Notes: a model not told the origin generated them from the sequence alone. A DNA stretch of 64,000 nucleotides from Nitrospira_E sp052156535 (GCF_052156535.1 NZ_JBQKUP010000029.1:62001-126000), one strand, 5' to 3'; shown: positions 34,950 through 44,399, numbered from the stretch's first letter. Numbers and translations: made by a program.

Positions 34950-35501
34950 ATGCGTCGAATGGTTCTCCGCATCGGAGGGTGTGCTCTTCTCGCTTTCATG
35001 CTTGTGGCATGTGGAGGTCCTCCTAAGTGGGTCGAGGAAGGATCGGGTGTGATGAATGCCGATGACTCCAAGTCCATTTATGGTGTTGGAGCGGTCGTCG
35101 GAGTGAAAAATGAACCGCTTGCTTGGGAAACTGCTGAAAATCGGGCACGCGCCGAGTTGGCAAAAACTTTTCGCACCTATTCGGCCTATCTGATGCAGGA
35201 CTATGCCGCTTCAACCTCTGCGGGGAATTTCACCAAATCAACGGAAGAGCAAAACGTAGAACGGGCGGTCAAGACCTTTTCGGCTGTGACCTTAAATGGA
35301 GTTCGTCCCATTGACCGTTACAAGGACGAAGAGACCTCCACCTATTATGTGTTGACCAAGCTGTCCTTTGCGGAAATGAAGGAAGCGCTGCAACAAGCGC
35401 AGGAACTGGACGAAGAGGTTCGGGACTTTGTCCGCAAAAACGCTGAAAAGGCCTTTAAAAAATTGGAGCAGGAAGAAGCCAAGCGCCCGGGCGGGCTTTG
35501 A
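34950..35501 (+). CDS. LPP20-family lipoprotein
   Basis: 183 residues. Signal peptide MRRMVLRIGGCALLAFMLVAC with lipobox Cys21, then the LPP20 domain: PPKWVEEGSG, IYGVGAVVGVKN, and a long helix WETAENRARAELAKTFRTYS. C-terminal charged coiled-coil-like helix. ATG 34950 is preferred to 34929, which would put seven odd residues before the signal. First gene of a four-gene envelope operon. Confidence 0.82.
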   Translation: MRRMVLRIGGCALLAFMLVACGGPPKWVEEGSGVMNADDSKSIYGVGAVVGVKNEPLAWETAENRARAELAKTFRTYSAYLMQDYAASTSAGNFTKSTEEQNVERAVKTFSAVTLNGVRPIDRYKDEETSTYYVLTKLSFAEMKEALQQAQELDEEVRDFVRKNAEKAFKKLEQEEAKRPGGL

Positions 35502-35560
35502 CCCATGTTTTTAATTGGCGGCCTTTTGCCTTCTTGGTTCATCATCACAAAGGAATCATC

Positions 35561-36184
35561 TTGCTCCCCATTACTCGACTGATCAAATCTTGCGCGGTTG
35601 TTGTCCCCTGTCTCTGCCTACTCTTATTGGGCGGATGCGGAAAAGAAAAAAAGGTGACCAGAGTAGACCCCGGAGTCGTGACCGATTTTAGTGGTCGGTG
35701 GAATGACACGGACTCAAAGTTAGTGGCCGAAGCCATGATGAAGGAAATGGTGAGCAGGCCTTGGTTGGAAAACTTTACGAATCAACACAATCGAGTCCCG
35801 ACGGTGATTGTTGGGACGATCCTCAATAAAAGCCATGAACATATCGATGTGGGCACCTTTGTGACGGACTTGGAACGGGAAATGACCAATTCTCAAAGAG
35901 TGCTATTTGTGGCAAGTCAACGGGATCGCGATGAAATTCGTCAGGAGCGACAAGAGCAAGCGGTTCATGCCAGGGAAGATACTCAGAAACGCCCTGGCCA
36001 GGAATTGGGGGCGGATTTTATGATGAAGGGCACGATTAGTACGATCGTGGATGAATCTGATGGGGTCAAAGGAATTTATTATCAGGTTGATTTAGATCTC
36101 ATCAATGTTGAGACGAATGTGAAATCCTGGTACGGACAGAAAAAAATCAAAAAAGTCGTCGAGCGTAAACGTCTCCTCTTTTAA
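35561..36184 (+). CDS. lpoB: LpoB-like penicillin-binding protein activator lipoprotein
   Basis: 207 residues. Lipobox LLLGGCGKEKK. Mature part: VVTDFSGRWNDTDSKLVAEAMMKEMV, PTVIVGTILNKSHEHIDVGTF, FVASQRDRDEIRQER, GADFMMKGTISTIVDE and DLINVETNVKSWYGQKKIKKVVER, all typical of LpoB, the outer-membrane activator of PBP1b in E. coli. TTG 35561 with AAGGA upstream gives a normal signal peptide; an in-frame TTG at 35498 overlaps the LPP20 stop. Confidence 0.85.
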   Translation: MLPITRLIKSCAVVVPCLCLLLLGGCGKEKKVTRVDPGVVTDFSGRWNDTDSKLVAEAMMKEMVSRPWLENFTNQHNRVPTVIVGTILNKSHEHIDVGTFVTDLEREMTNSQRVLFVASQRDRDEIRQERQEQAVHAREDTQKRPGQELGADFMMKGTISTIVDESDGVKGIYYQVDLDLINVETNVKSWYGQKKIKKVVERKRLLF

Positions 36185-36308
36185 CGCAGGGTCATCAAAT
36201 CCCTTCCGTGACGTGCGGTCGGTTGTTCGGTCCTTCTCTCTCCTTGGCTTTAATCGTCAGGAGCCTTGTTTTTCACCAGCCCACCTTGGCCAACGTGCCC
36301 TCTTCTCC

Positions 36309-37751
36309 ATGAGAGTTGAACCGAGAATCCTCCTACTTGCCCTCGGAGCCACCTTGTTTGTCGGGTGTAGTGGCCCTATGTCCCACTATGCCAAGGTAGA
36401 GCATAGTCTGTTGGCAGGGAACTCAGACCAGGCTGTGACGATTATTCAATCGGCAAAGGCAGACTATGGAGACAACAATCGCTTGCTCTATTTACTGGAT
36501 CAGGGCATGGTGCTCCATTTGGCCGAACAATACGTTGAAAGTAATAAGGTTCTGGAGGAGGCGTATACTCTTGTTGAAGACCTGTATACGAGGCACCTTC
36601 GAGACGAGGCCTCAGCCCTGCTCGTGAATGAGGCTCAACGGCCCTTTGAAGGGGCTCCTTATGAACATGTCATGATTAACGTGGTGAAGGCGCTGAACTA
36701 TGCGGCCCTCCAACAGTGGAATGAGGCGTTGGTAGAGGGACGAAGGATTGATCACCGTCTCAATGTACTTCATGATAAACAAGAGGGAAAAGAGACCTAC
36801 CAAGAAGATCCGTTTGCTCGGTATTTGGTGGGGCTGCTCTATGACATTACCGGTGATCTCAATAATGCCTATGTCGGATATCGAAAGGCTGAACAAGTCT
36901 ATGAGGACAGTCTGGCGTGGTCCCGTGTTGTTTTTCCGGATATCCTGAAAGCTGATCTGATTCGAACGGCAGAACGATTGGGGTTGTCTGATGAAGTCCG
37001 ACAGTACCGTGAAAAATATCCGGAAGTCAGTATTTCTTCAGTCTCTGATGGCCTATCCCCTCAGGCCCAACTCATTGTGATCAGTTACCACGGCCAGGGA
37101 CCTAAGAAAGAAGATGTCATTATTGATGTTCCCGTGAGTTTAGATGCATTGTACCTGGTGGCCCTTACCAAGCCCTGGTTTGGCCGGAGTACTCGGGACA
37201 CCAGAGGCGGCGAGTCTCTGCTGTATGGCATTCACGGACAAATCGCGCGAATTGCCTTGCCCCGGTTTACGGAGAAAAAAACCTCGTTAGCCCATGAGGT
37301 GATCGAAGGCACAAATCAGACTGCCAGTTTTAAAACCCAATCGGAGCGGGTGTATGATATTGCCGCCGTAGCCGAAAAAAATCTGGACGATGATTATAAT
37401 GAACTCGTGCTCCGGGCAGTAGCTCGATCCGCCATGAAAATGGCGGCGGCTGAAGGCATCGCCATTGGGGCCAGAGCGGCCGTGGGCCGAAACAATCAGG
37501 ATTGGGTCGGCCTGTTGGTGGGCGCGATTGCTAGAATTTTTGCCCTGGCCACAGAAGAAGCCGATATTCGGTCGTGGCGAACTCTTCCGGGTGAGCTTCA
37601 GTTGACACGACTCTGGGTTGAACCGGGTGACTATTCCGTGGCTATCCAGTCCATGGATTACCAGGGACGGAAGGCTGGAGAGTCTCAACATCATCGGCTT
37701 CAACTTATGAAAGGCGAAACAACGCTTGTCATTCACCAGAGTTTCCAATAA
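36309..37751 (+). CDS. COG3014-like lipoprotein
   Basis: 480 residues from ATG 36309 (MRVEPRILLLALGATLFVGCSG, lipobox Cys). N-terminal helical, TPR-like part (HSLLAGNSDQAVTIIQSAK, NKVLEEAYTLVEDLY, YEHVMINVVKALNYAALQQWNEALVEGRRI, FARYLVGLLYDITGDLNNAYVGYRKA), then a beta-rich C-terminal part. The arrangement and its place beside LPP20 and LpoB match the COG3014 family. Function unknown; envelope. Confidence 0.75.
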   Translation: MRVEPRILLLALGATLFVGCSGPMSHYAKVEHSLLAGNSDQAVTIIQSAKADYGDNNRLLYLLDQGMVLHLAEQYVESNKVLEEAYTLVEDLYTRHLRDEASALLVNEAQRPFEGAPYEHVMINVVKALNYAALQQWNEALVEGRRIDHRLNVLHDKQEGKETYQEDPFARYLVGLLYDITGDLNNAYVGYRKAEQVYEDSLAWSRVVFPDILKADLIRTAERLGLSDEVRQYREKYPEVSISSVSDGLSPQAQLIVISYHGQGPKKEDVIIDVPVSLDALYLVALTKPWFGRSTRDTRGGESLLYGIHGQIARIALPRFTEKKTSLAHEVIEGTNQTASFKTQSERVYDIAAVAEKNLDDDYNELVLRAVARSAMKMAAAEGIAIGARAAVGRNNQDWVGLLVGAIARIFALATEEADIRSWRTLPGELQLTRLWVEPGDYSVAIQSMDYQGRKAGESQHHRLQLMKGETTLVIHQSFQ

Positions 37752-37757
37752 GCAATC

Positions 37758-38846
37758 ATGAATATCCTGAGAATAGTGATATGGAGTGGAGTAAGCATCC
37801 TAGCCGGAGGCTGTGCCTGGTTTGGAGGGAAGACCCCACCCGAATGGATCATGTCGCCTCACCAATCATACCCTGCTGAACGATATCTCACCGGCATTGG
37901 AGAAGCCGAATCCCGGGACCAAGCTGAAAAAAGGGCGTATGCCGCGATTGCCAGAGTGTTTACTGCGCAGGTAAACACCCAATCGATGGACCATGAAACG
38001 TATTCCATTCAAGAGTCCGGGGTGGGGAGCCAAACACGACGGGAGTTACAACTGGACCAACGGACACAGGTGACGACCAGCAAAGCACTGGAAAATGTGC
38101 AGATATTAGATCTCTGGTATCAGCCGTCTACCAGACATTTTTGGGCTTTGGCGGGCCTCGACCGGCAACAGGCTGAGAAAGCTATTCTGGAACGATTACA
38201 GGAATGGGATACGAAGATCAAGAACATGATTCATCAAGGCCGAACACATCCTCAGAAAATTCAACGCATCCGAGGCTACAAAGAAGCCATGATTTTATTA
38301 GCTGATCGGGATACCCTCAATACAGATCTTCGGGTGATCCGCACCAGTGGAGACAGTCTGCCCCCGTCCTATCGTATCCCACAGATCCAACGTGAATTTA
38401 TGGATTTTGTCGCCCAAAACTTGGTTATCTCGGTGGCGATTGAAGGAGAATACCATGAGGATATTGAACGTGCGATTTTGGAGGGGCTCAAGCAGGAAGG
38501 CTTATTAGGCCGTCCCGCCGATTCAAAGTCCTCTGAGGTTGCGGACCTGGCTATTGTTGGGCAAGGACAATTTTGGACAGTAAATTTACCGGATCCCTTG
38601 TTCAAATATGTGCGATGGTGTGGCGATATCGATATCTATGAAAATCCTTCTCATCGACTTATCGGGGTGATTTCGGAGACGGGACGGGAAGGGCATGTAA
38701 CCGAAAAGGAAGCACGGATTCGTGCCAGCAAAGTCATGCAGGAGGTCATCTCCAAAGAAATCGCCCGTCTGCTCACTCGGTCCGTGTTTAGTGTCGAACC
38801 GGATCCGTCACTGAGTCAGAGAGTTCCTAACGCCTGTTCTCACTAA
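37758..38846 (+). CDS. LPP20-related lipoprotein
   Basis: 362 residues. Signal peptide with lipobox LAGGCAW, PPEWIMSPHQSYP, YLTGIGEAESRDQAEKRAYAAIARVFTAQV, which is the LPP20 pattern, followed by a long second domain (about 200-350). It begins 6 bp after the previous gene. Its stop codon TAA lies within the 5-bp target repeat of element copy 3, which has inserted directly behind the gene. Confidence 0.75.
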   Translation: MNILRIVIWSGVSILAGGCAWFGGKTPPEWIMSPHQSYPAERYLTGIGEAESRDQAEKRAYAAIARVFTAQVNTQSMDHETYSIQESGVGSQTRRELQLDQRTQVTTSKALENVQILDLWYQPSTRHFWALAGLDRQQAEKAILERLQEWDTKIKNMIHQGRTHPQKIQRIRGYKEAMILLADRDTLNTDLRVIRTSGDSLPPSYRIPQIQREFMDFVAQNLVISVAIEGEYHEDIERAILEGLKQEGLLGRPADSKSSEVADLAIVGQGQFWTVNLPDPLFKYVRWCGDIDIYENPSHRLIGVISETGREGHVTEKEARIRASKVMQEVISKEIARLLTRSVFSVEPDPSLSQRVPNACSH

Positions 38847-39037
38847 GGGTCTGTTGAAAAAAGCCGCCAGCGGCGTTCTCGCCATTTTTCCGTACTCACG
38901 TACTACGCGTACGCTCCGTGCGTAAAAACGGCTGCGGCCTTGCTGGACGGACTTTTTTGAACCGACCTGGAGCCTTTGATGAGTAATCTAATCCTGGGCA
39001 AATTTGCCCTTGAAAATCTTTATTATTCAACCCTCCC
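38847..39037 (+). mobile_element. 191-bp non-autonomous element (MITE-like), copy 3
   Basis: Flanked by ACTAA (38842-38846, which contains the stop codon of the lipoprotein gene, and 39038-39042). Left end GGGTCTGTTGAAAAA; right end as reverse complement GGGAGGGTTGAATAA. Same orientation and length as the other two copies, with few substitutions. Confidence 0.9.
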
Positions 39038-39131
39038 ACTAACACACGGTATTCTTGGTCTTTTTAAGACGTCTCTTTTTTCTTTGTGACGACGGAGATA
39101 GATCTGGCGGGTCAGACAAATTAAGAACAGG

Positions 39132-39653
39132 CTAACATGACAAGTCTTGCTCCAGCCCCTGGAGAAGTCTTTCCCATTCTTGGGTCTTTTCGATGTGCCG
39201 GTGCCGGCGGTCCCTCAACGATTCATTGGTGAAATCGGGCAAGGCCCTCAGGTCCTTCTGTGATTGTTTCACCTTTTCATCAGCATCTGCGAGGTATTGG
39301 CATACACCCCTGGAGGCCGGAGGCTGTCCTCCCGCTCGTTCAAAAAGTGCGAAGGCACGATAGCCCTGTTCTTGGCCTCTAAATAGGGTTTCTGCTGCTT
39401 GATACAGAGAGCCAGTCTGTTGGTGCTCTTCCTTTTGAGCGAGAATTTTTGCCATGAGAGCGGCCTTCCCAATGGAAAGTGCGGCGCCCTCGGGGTCTCC
39501 ATTCGCAATCGCGTCTTCGGCATGTTGCTCCAGGCGGTCCATTTCTCCGAGCTCTCCGACCATTTGTGTGGAGCCTCTTTCCGCATAAGCAACCATAAGT
39601 AGTACCATAAAGAAAAGACCAATGCAGGTAAGCTGGGTGGGAACCAATCTCAT
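39132..39653 (-). CDS. Secreted helical protein, unknown
   Basis: 173 residues. Signal peptide (LTCIGLFFMVLLMVAYA), then amphipathic helices like TPR pairs (DRLEQHAEDAIANGDPEGAALSIGKAA, YQAAETLFRGQEQGYRAFALFERAG). Two cysteines (in GVCQYL and the last residue). No family recognised. It lies downstream of, and in the same direction as, the HEAT-repeat genes. Confidence 0.6.
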   Translation of the reverse strand: MRLVPTQLTCIGLFFMVLLMVAYAERGSTQMVGELGEMDRLEQHAEDAIANGDPEGAALSIGKAALMAKILAQKEEHQQTGSLYQAAETLFRGQEQGYRAFALFERAGGQPPASRGVCQYLADADEKVKQSQKDLRALPDFTNESLRDRRHRHIEKTQEWERLLQGLEQDLSC

Positions 39654-39723
39654 GACGTCAGCTGATGGCCGTCAAGATGAATCTGGCTGATGGGACATTG
39701 GTTGAGATTCAAAATAGCTTTGC

Positions 39724-40848
39724 CTACTGAACCTGCCAATCCATATCGATTTGTTTATAGGTCCAGCTCGTGGCCTCCCGCAGTTCGGCCATTTCCTTCG
39801 AATTGTCAAAAATCACCCAGATTTTGCTTTGTAGCTCATTAATCGGGGCGATAGACTTTTCATTACGCAGTTTGCCCAAACTCCACACGACCTCTGTCAG
39901 AACCGGGAAATCGATGTCCGAAGAGGATTTCAGGTGAGGTAGATTTTCAACCACATAATCAAGCATTGGTGGGGTGACTGAAGGGTCTCCGGTATGGGCA
40001 CCAATTTCCCCTAATCCTTTAGCTGCGGCCGCTCGAATCTTCGAGTCTTTCTGGGTTTGAAAAATATCCGTTAAGAGGGGAATGCCTTCGCTCCCCGTGC
40101 TGGAAAGCGCGACGATGGCCTCTTCTGCTAGTTCAGGATCTTGAATGAGTTCTTTTAGTAAAGGCAGGGTATCGTGTGATTCCACTTGAGGCAGCAGGGA
40201 TAAAATTCTTAGCTTGCGTTTATTGGGCGTCTGGGGGTTATTGAGTAACTTGAACAAGCGGGCATCATGCCCCCATTCCGTAGCGAGCATAACGGGAAAA
40301 TCAAATTCTTGAATCCGTTCGGCTAATTGTTGAATCGCATAAAGACCGGATTGTGGAGCGTGAGCGACCTTAGCGGCTTCGCCCGGATCTTCAAAACTGG
40401 TGCGGGCTTCTTTGTACCACCCTAAGTCTCGTCCATCCAATTGATAGGAAAAGAGGCAGGCCGGGCCTTTCCAGAGACGGGATGGGGCGCCGGAATGGTC
40501 CGCATCACCGCCCCCGCGAGTGGTTCCCGACCATTTTTTTACTTCTTCGCATTTGACGTTTACCCTTACATCGAATGGAGCATCGCGATTGGTTACCACG
40601 GTATAGCCCAATTCTTCTAAACGTTGTCTCACCACATTTTCAATGACTGTTCCATCGACTTTGCCCCGTTCTGTCAACGCCAAGACGTGAATCATAATTG
40701 TTTGAATGGCCTCGAGTTGCGCCTTTTGTTCTTGGTTGAGATACGTCCGTCGGGCAAAACTCTCTGAACCAAATAACCCAACGAGCAATACTATGGAGAT
40801 GAATCCAAATGCCGCCCATGTCCTCATGCCTGATCTCCCGATATCCAA
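39724..40848 (-). CDS. Secreted HEAT-repeat protein, paralogue 1
   Basis: 374 residues. Signal peptide (GFISIVLLVGLFGSESFARR), an N-terminal domain with VRVNVKCEEVKKW and RLWKGPACLFSY, then HEAT-like repeats (LLNNPQTPNKRKLRILSLLP, LPLLKELIQDPELAEEAIVALSS, IPLLTDIFQTQKDSKIRAAAAKGLGEIG). C-terminal KIWVIFDNSKEMAELREATSWTYK is shared with its two neighbours. It is the most diverged of the three. Probably a periplasmic scaffold; function unknown. Confidence 0.7.
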   Translation of the reverse strand: MDIGRSGMRTWAAFGFISIVLLVGLFGSESFARRTYLNQEQKAQLEAIQTIMIHVLALTERGKVDGTVIENVVRQRLEELGYTVVTNRDAPFDVRVNVKCEEVKKWSGTTRGGGDADHSGAPSRLWKGPACLFSYQLDGRDLGWYKEARTSFEDPGEAAKVAHAPQSGLYAIQQLAERIQEFDFPVMLATEWGHDARLFKLLNNPQTPNKRKLRILSLLPQVESHDTLPLLKELIQDPELAEEAIVALSSTGSEGIPLLTDIFQTQKDSKIRAAAAKGLGEIGAHTGDPSVTPPMLDYVVENLPHLKSSSDIDFPVLTEVVWSLGKLRNEKSIAPINELQSKIWVIFDNSKEMAELREATSWTYKQIDMDWQVQ

Positions 40849-40860
40849 TATTGTGAGGTT

Positions 40861-41955
40861 TTAACTGAGATGACCATCCAAGTCTATTTGTTTATAGGTC
40901 CAACTCGTAGCCTCCCGTAAATCGGCCATTTCCTTCGAATTGTCAAAAATCACCCAAATCTTCTGCTGAAGCTCTCTCATGGGTTTAAGTGACCCCTCCC
41001 ATCGCTGCTTGCCAATTGCCCAGACCACTTCAGTGAGTACAGGAAAATCAATATTTTCCGAGGTTTTCAATTGCGGTAATAGCGCAGACACGTATCGCAC
41101 CAAAGGGGGAATCGGACGGGGGTCCCCCGTCTTGGCCGCAATATCCCCCAAGGCTTTTGCCGCTTCGGCTCGTATGCTTGACTGCCTGCTGGTTTGGAAT
41201 AGGTCGATGAGCAAGGGTATGGAATGTCCTCCAGCCCCTGAAAGCGCATTGATGGTTTCTTGCTGCAAGTCGGTGGACTCGAGAAGTTTGGTCAGTTGCG
41301 GCAGTGCCTCCTCGGCATGCACATCGCTAAGGACGGAAAGAATTTTCACCTTCCGGAGTTTGGGCGTCTTGGGGTTATCCAACAGTTTGAGCAGACGATC
41401 GATTTGACCCCATTCGGCCGAGAGCAAAACCGGGAAGTCATATTCCGCGAGCCGTTGGTTGAGCTGGTCCATGGCATAGGCTCCGGCATCCTCAGCCTGA
41501 GCCTTTTGAGCAGCTTGCCTGGCATCGGCAAATGTCGTGCGTACCTCTTTTTTCCATTGCAAATCATTGTTTTGGAGGAAATACGTCAAGAGACAGGCCG
41601 GCCCTTTCCAGAGTCGGTCAGGGGCATCAGCCAGATCTACGTCTCCTCCGGTGGGGGAGGTGCCGGTCGAGGTTTTAGCTTCTTCACATTTAACTTTCAC
41701 TGCCACATCGTGCGGCTGGGAGCGGTCCGTGGTGACCGTATACCCTATGTCTTCCAAGCGTGCCTTGACTGTGGCAACCAGTGGACTGGGATCATAGGTC
41801 CCTTTTTCTGTTAGGGCGAGGACCTCCACCAACACGGTCTGGGCTTTCTCTAATTGCGTTTTTTGCTCTGGTGTGAGGTGAATTCGGCGGGCCTCGGATT
41901 CAATGGTTACGACACACAATATTGCGAAAATGAAAAAAATAGACCAGCGTGTCAT
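40861..41955 (-). CDS. Secreted HEAT-repeat protein, paralogue 2
   Basis: 364 residues. ATG 41955 is chosen because GGAGG lies just upstream and a signal peptide follows (FIFAILCVVTIESEARR). Same domain layout as paralogue 1. Its middle part (about 41260-41470) is almost identical in DNA to paralogue 3. The repeats include LLKLLDNPKTPKLRKVKILSVLS and LPQLTKLLESTDLQQETINALS. Confidence 0.7.
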   Translation of the reverse strand: MTRWSIFFIFAILCVVTIESEARRIHLTPEQKTQLEKAQTVLVEVLALTEKGTYDPSPLVATVKARLEDIGYTVTTDRSQPHDVAVKVKCEEAKTSTGTSPTGGDVDLADAPDRLWKGPACLLTYFLQNNDLQWKKEVRTTFADARQAAQKAQAEDAGAYAMDQLNQRLAEYDFPVLLSAEWGQIDRLLKLLDNPKTPKLRKVKILSVLSDVHAEEALPQLTKLLESTDLQQETINALSGAGGHSIPLLIDLFQTSRQSSIRAEAAKALGDIAAKTGDPRPIPPLVRYVSALLPQLKTSENIDFPVLTEVVWAIGKQRWEGSLKPMRELQQKIWVIFDNSKEMADLREATSWTYKQIDLDGHLS

Positions 41956-42062
41956 GAGTAACCTCCTTACATTATCGCCAAGTCCAACCCCCTCATGAGT
42001 CCCATGGGGGTATGACTTGGTTAACAGGAAGTTGAACGGAATTTCTTCAATCGTACCGTATA

Positions 42063-43172
42063 TTAACAATACGACGGCAACATGGCAGCATCTTGCAATT
42101 CTATTGCTTTATAGGTCCAATTAGTGGCCTCTCGCAACTCAGCCATTTCTTCTGAATTGTCATGAATCAGCCACACTTTATCCTGTAGTTCTGAAATTGG
42201 CTTCATAGAGTGGGCCCATCGTAATTTCCCAATCGCCCAGACCACTTCAGTGAGCAGAGGAAAATCAATATCTTCAGAGGTTTTCAATTGGGGTAAGACT
42301 TCGGAAACATATTCCACCAATGGGGGAATCGTGCGGGGATCTCCCGTCCTGGCTGCAATATCCCCTAAGGCTTTTGCCGCTTCCGCCCGCATGTTGGATT
42401 GAGGACTGGTTTGGAATAAATCGATGAGGACCGGTATGGAATCGGCTCCTGCGCCTGAAAGCGCATTGATGGTTTCTTGCTGCAAGTCGGTGGACTCGAG
42501 AAGTTTAGTCAGTTGGGGGAGGGCGTCTTCCGCATGCACATCGCTGAGGACGGAAAGAATTTTCACCTTCCGGAGTTTGGGCGTCTTGGGGTTATCCAAC
42601 AGTTTGAGCAGGCGGTCGATTTGACCCCATTCGGCCGAGAGCAGGACGGGGAAGTCATATTCCGCGAGCCGTTGGTTGAGCTGGTCCATGGCATAGGCTC
42701 CGGCATCGTCAACCTGGGCCTGCTGGGCCGCCTGCCTGGCATCAGGAAAGGTCGTGCGCACTTCTTTTTTCCATTGAAAATTGTTCTGTTGGAGGAAATA
42801 CGTCAACAGACAGGCCGGCCCCTTCCAGAGGCGGTTGGGTGCATCAGCCAGGTCCACATCTCCGCCGGAGGGAGAGGTGCGGGTCGACGTTTTAGCTTCT
42901 TCACATTTAACTTTCACTGATACATCGTGCGGCTGGGAGCGGTCCGTGGTGACCGTATACCCAATGTCTTCCAAGCGCGCCTTGACCGTGGCCACCAGTG
43001 GACTAGGGTCATACGTCCCTTTTTCCGTTAAGGCAAGGACTTCCACCAATACCGTCTGGGCCGTTTCTAATTGAGCTTTTTGCCCTGGCGTGAGAGGAAT
43101 TTGGCGGGCTTCGGCTGCCATGCCTCCGATACCCAATATCACGAAAATGAAGAAAACAGGCCAGGCTTTCAT
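42063..43172 (-). CDS. Secreted HEAT-repeat protein, paralogue 3
   Basis: 369 residues. Signal peptide (FFIFVILGIGGMAAEARQ), then the same layout as paralogues 1 and 2, with IPVLIDLFQTSPQSNMRAEAA. AAGGAGG before the ATG. It is the first of the three in the direction of transcription. Near-identity to paralogue 2 suggests a recent duplication or gene conversion. Confidence 0.7.
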   Translation of the reverse strand: MKAWPVFFIFVILGIGGMAAEARQIPLTPGQKAQLETAQTVLVEVLALTEKGTYDPSPLVATVKARLEDIGYTVTTDRSQPHDVSVKVKCEEAKTSTRTSPSGGDVDLADAPNRLWKGPACLLTYFLQQNNFQWKKEVRTTFPDARQAAQQAQVDDAGAYAMDQLNQRLAEYDFPVLLSAEWGQIDRLLKLLDNPKTPKLRKVKILSVLSDVHAEDALPQLTKLLESTDLQQETINALSGAGADSIPVLIDLFQTSPQSNMRAEAAKALGDIAARTGDPRTIPPLVEYVSEVLPQLKTSEDIDFPLLTEVVWAIGKLRWAHSMKPISELQDKVWLIHDNSEEMAELREATNWTYKAIELQDAAMLPSYC

Positions 43173-43306
43173 ACCTTCCTCCTTGCTTCTGATTTTTTAA
43201 TCATTGTGGACTGCAACGTAAGCAAAGGCAACGGAACAAACGGTTCTAAACGAATTTTTAGGGTTTTCTAATATACTCTTCACACAAAGGGGGGGGCAAC
43301 TCAATG

Positions 43307-43374
43307 CGGTCCGGAAAACTATCAACCGGGTAGCCCGGGCATGCGACTAATGCTTTCCCTCAAGCAGGGGACCG
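43307..43374. ncRNA. Possible structured RNA element (closed multi-hairpin)
   Basis: An outer pairing CGGTCC (43307-43312) with GGACCG (43369-43374) encloses three successive hairpins: CCGGG-TAG-CCCGG (43326-43338), GCAT-GCGACTA-ATGC (43339-43353) and CCCT-CAAGC-AGGG (43357-43369, sharing its last base with the outer stem). It lies between divergent genes: 149 bp before proC and about 135 bp before HEAT paralogue 3, so it could be a leader for either strand. Not matched to a known RNA family. Confidence 0.4.
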
Positions 43375-43522
43375 TATTTGAAAAGGGTTGTTGTTCAATG
43401 GAATATTTTTTTAGAAGCAGTTCCTAATGGCATTGAATTGTGTGAAATATTGTTGAGAGATTGTGTTCAATATTCCCTGGAGTGAAGTTGAACCCCCTTC
43501 AGTCTCCGGCTATACTCGGTGG

Positions 43523-44335
43523 ATGGGGCAGTCACCAAAGTTTGTATTTTTAGGGGCCGGCAACATGGCTGATGCGTTGGTGACCGGAATTTTGAAAGCC
43601 CACCTTGCGTCTCCCGCCAATATTTCTGTTACCGATATTTCCTCAATCCGCCTAGAGCATTTTCAGAAGACCTTTCAAGTTCATGTGGGATCTGATAATG
43701 CTGATGAAGTGAAAGCAGCCGATATCATTGTTCTTTGTGTGAAGCCTCAGGTTATGGATACCGTGCTCGCAGAGATCAAAGAGCAGATTTCTCAGGAGCA
43801 CTTATTGATTTCCGTCGCAGCGGGGTATCCTTTGGCACGCATTCAACAGCATGTCGGGAGAAACATTTCCCTTATTCGTGCGATGCCCAATACTCCTGCG
43901 GTCATCCAGGAAGGTGTCACGGCATTGGCCGGAAGTTCAGGGATCTCCCAGGACCACCTTCATCTGGCTCAATCAATCTTTGAATCGGTTGGCAAAGTCG
44001 TCATGGTGGAGGAATCCTTAATGGATGCCGTGACGGGCTTGAGCGGAAGTGGACCTGCGTATATCTATCTGGTGATTGAAGCACTCACAGACGGTGGGGT
44101 CCTGGTCGGTCTTCCACGAACAGTAGCCAGTGTCCTTGCGGCACAAACGGTATTAGGGGCGGCCAGGATGGTGATTGAAAGTGGCGAACATCCTGCCGTA
44201 CTTAAAGATCGGGTGACGTCACCGGGTGGGACAACGATTGCGGGTCTTCAAAAACTAGAAACAGGGAAGTTACGGGCGACCTTAATGAAAGCCGTCAAAG
44301 CTGCTACGGCTCGGTCCTGTGAGTTGGGTCAATAA
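43523..44335 (+). CDS. proC: Pyrroline-5-carboxylate reductase
   Basis: 270 residues; last step of proline synthesis, reducing P5C with NAD(P)H. Rossmann start KFVFLGAGNMADALVTGIL, VLCVKPQVMD, RAMPNTPAVIQEG, GLSGSGPAYIYLVIEALTDGGV and C-terminal VTSPGGTTIAGL are complete. ATG 43523 gives the family length; GTG 43463 would add 20 residues. proA is 5 kb downstream. Confidence 0.93.
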   Translation: MGQSPKFVFLGAGNMADALVTGILKAHLASPANISVTDISSIRLEHFQKTFQVHVGSDNADEVKAADIIVLCVKPQVMDTVLAEIKEQISQEHLLISVAAGYPLARIQQHVGRNISLIRAMPNTPAVIQEGVTALAGSSGISQDHLHLAQSIFESVGKVVMVEESLMDAVTGLSGSGPAYIYLVIEALTDGGVLVGLPRTVASVLAAQTVLGAARMVIESGEHPAVLKDRVTSPGGTTIAGLQKLETGKLRATLMKAVKAATARSCELGQ

Positions 44336-44399
44336 TGATCTGGGCAGCTGACATTTTCCGCATACATTTCATAATGTTTTATTGAAAGGAGAGTATACG

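Noticed and set aside
7141..39037. The three 191-bp repeats as derivatives of the IS5-family element in the window.
   Set aside because: End sequences (GGGTCTGTTGAA against GGGCATCTCTAA) and target repeat length (5 against 4) differ.
7141..39037. The dispersed repeats as a CRISPR array.
   Set aside because: Only three copies, 10-22 kb apart, with different target repeats; no spacers and no cas genes.
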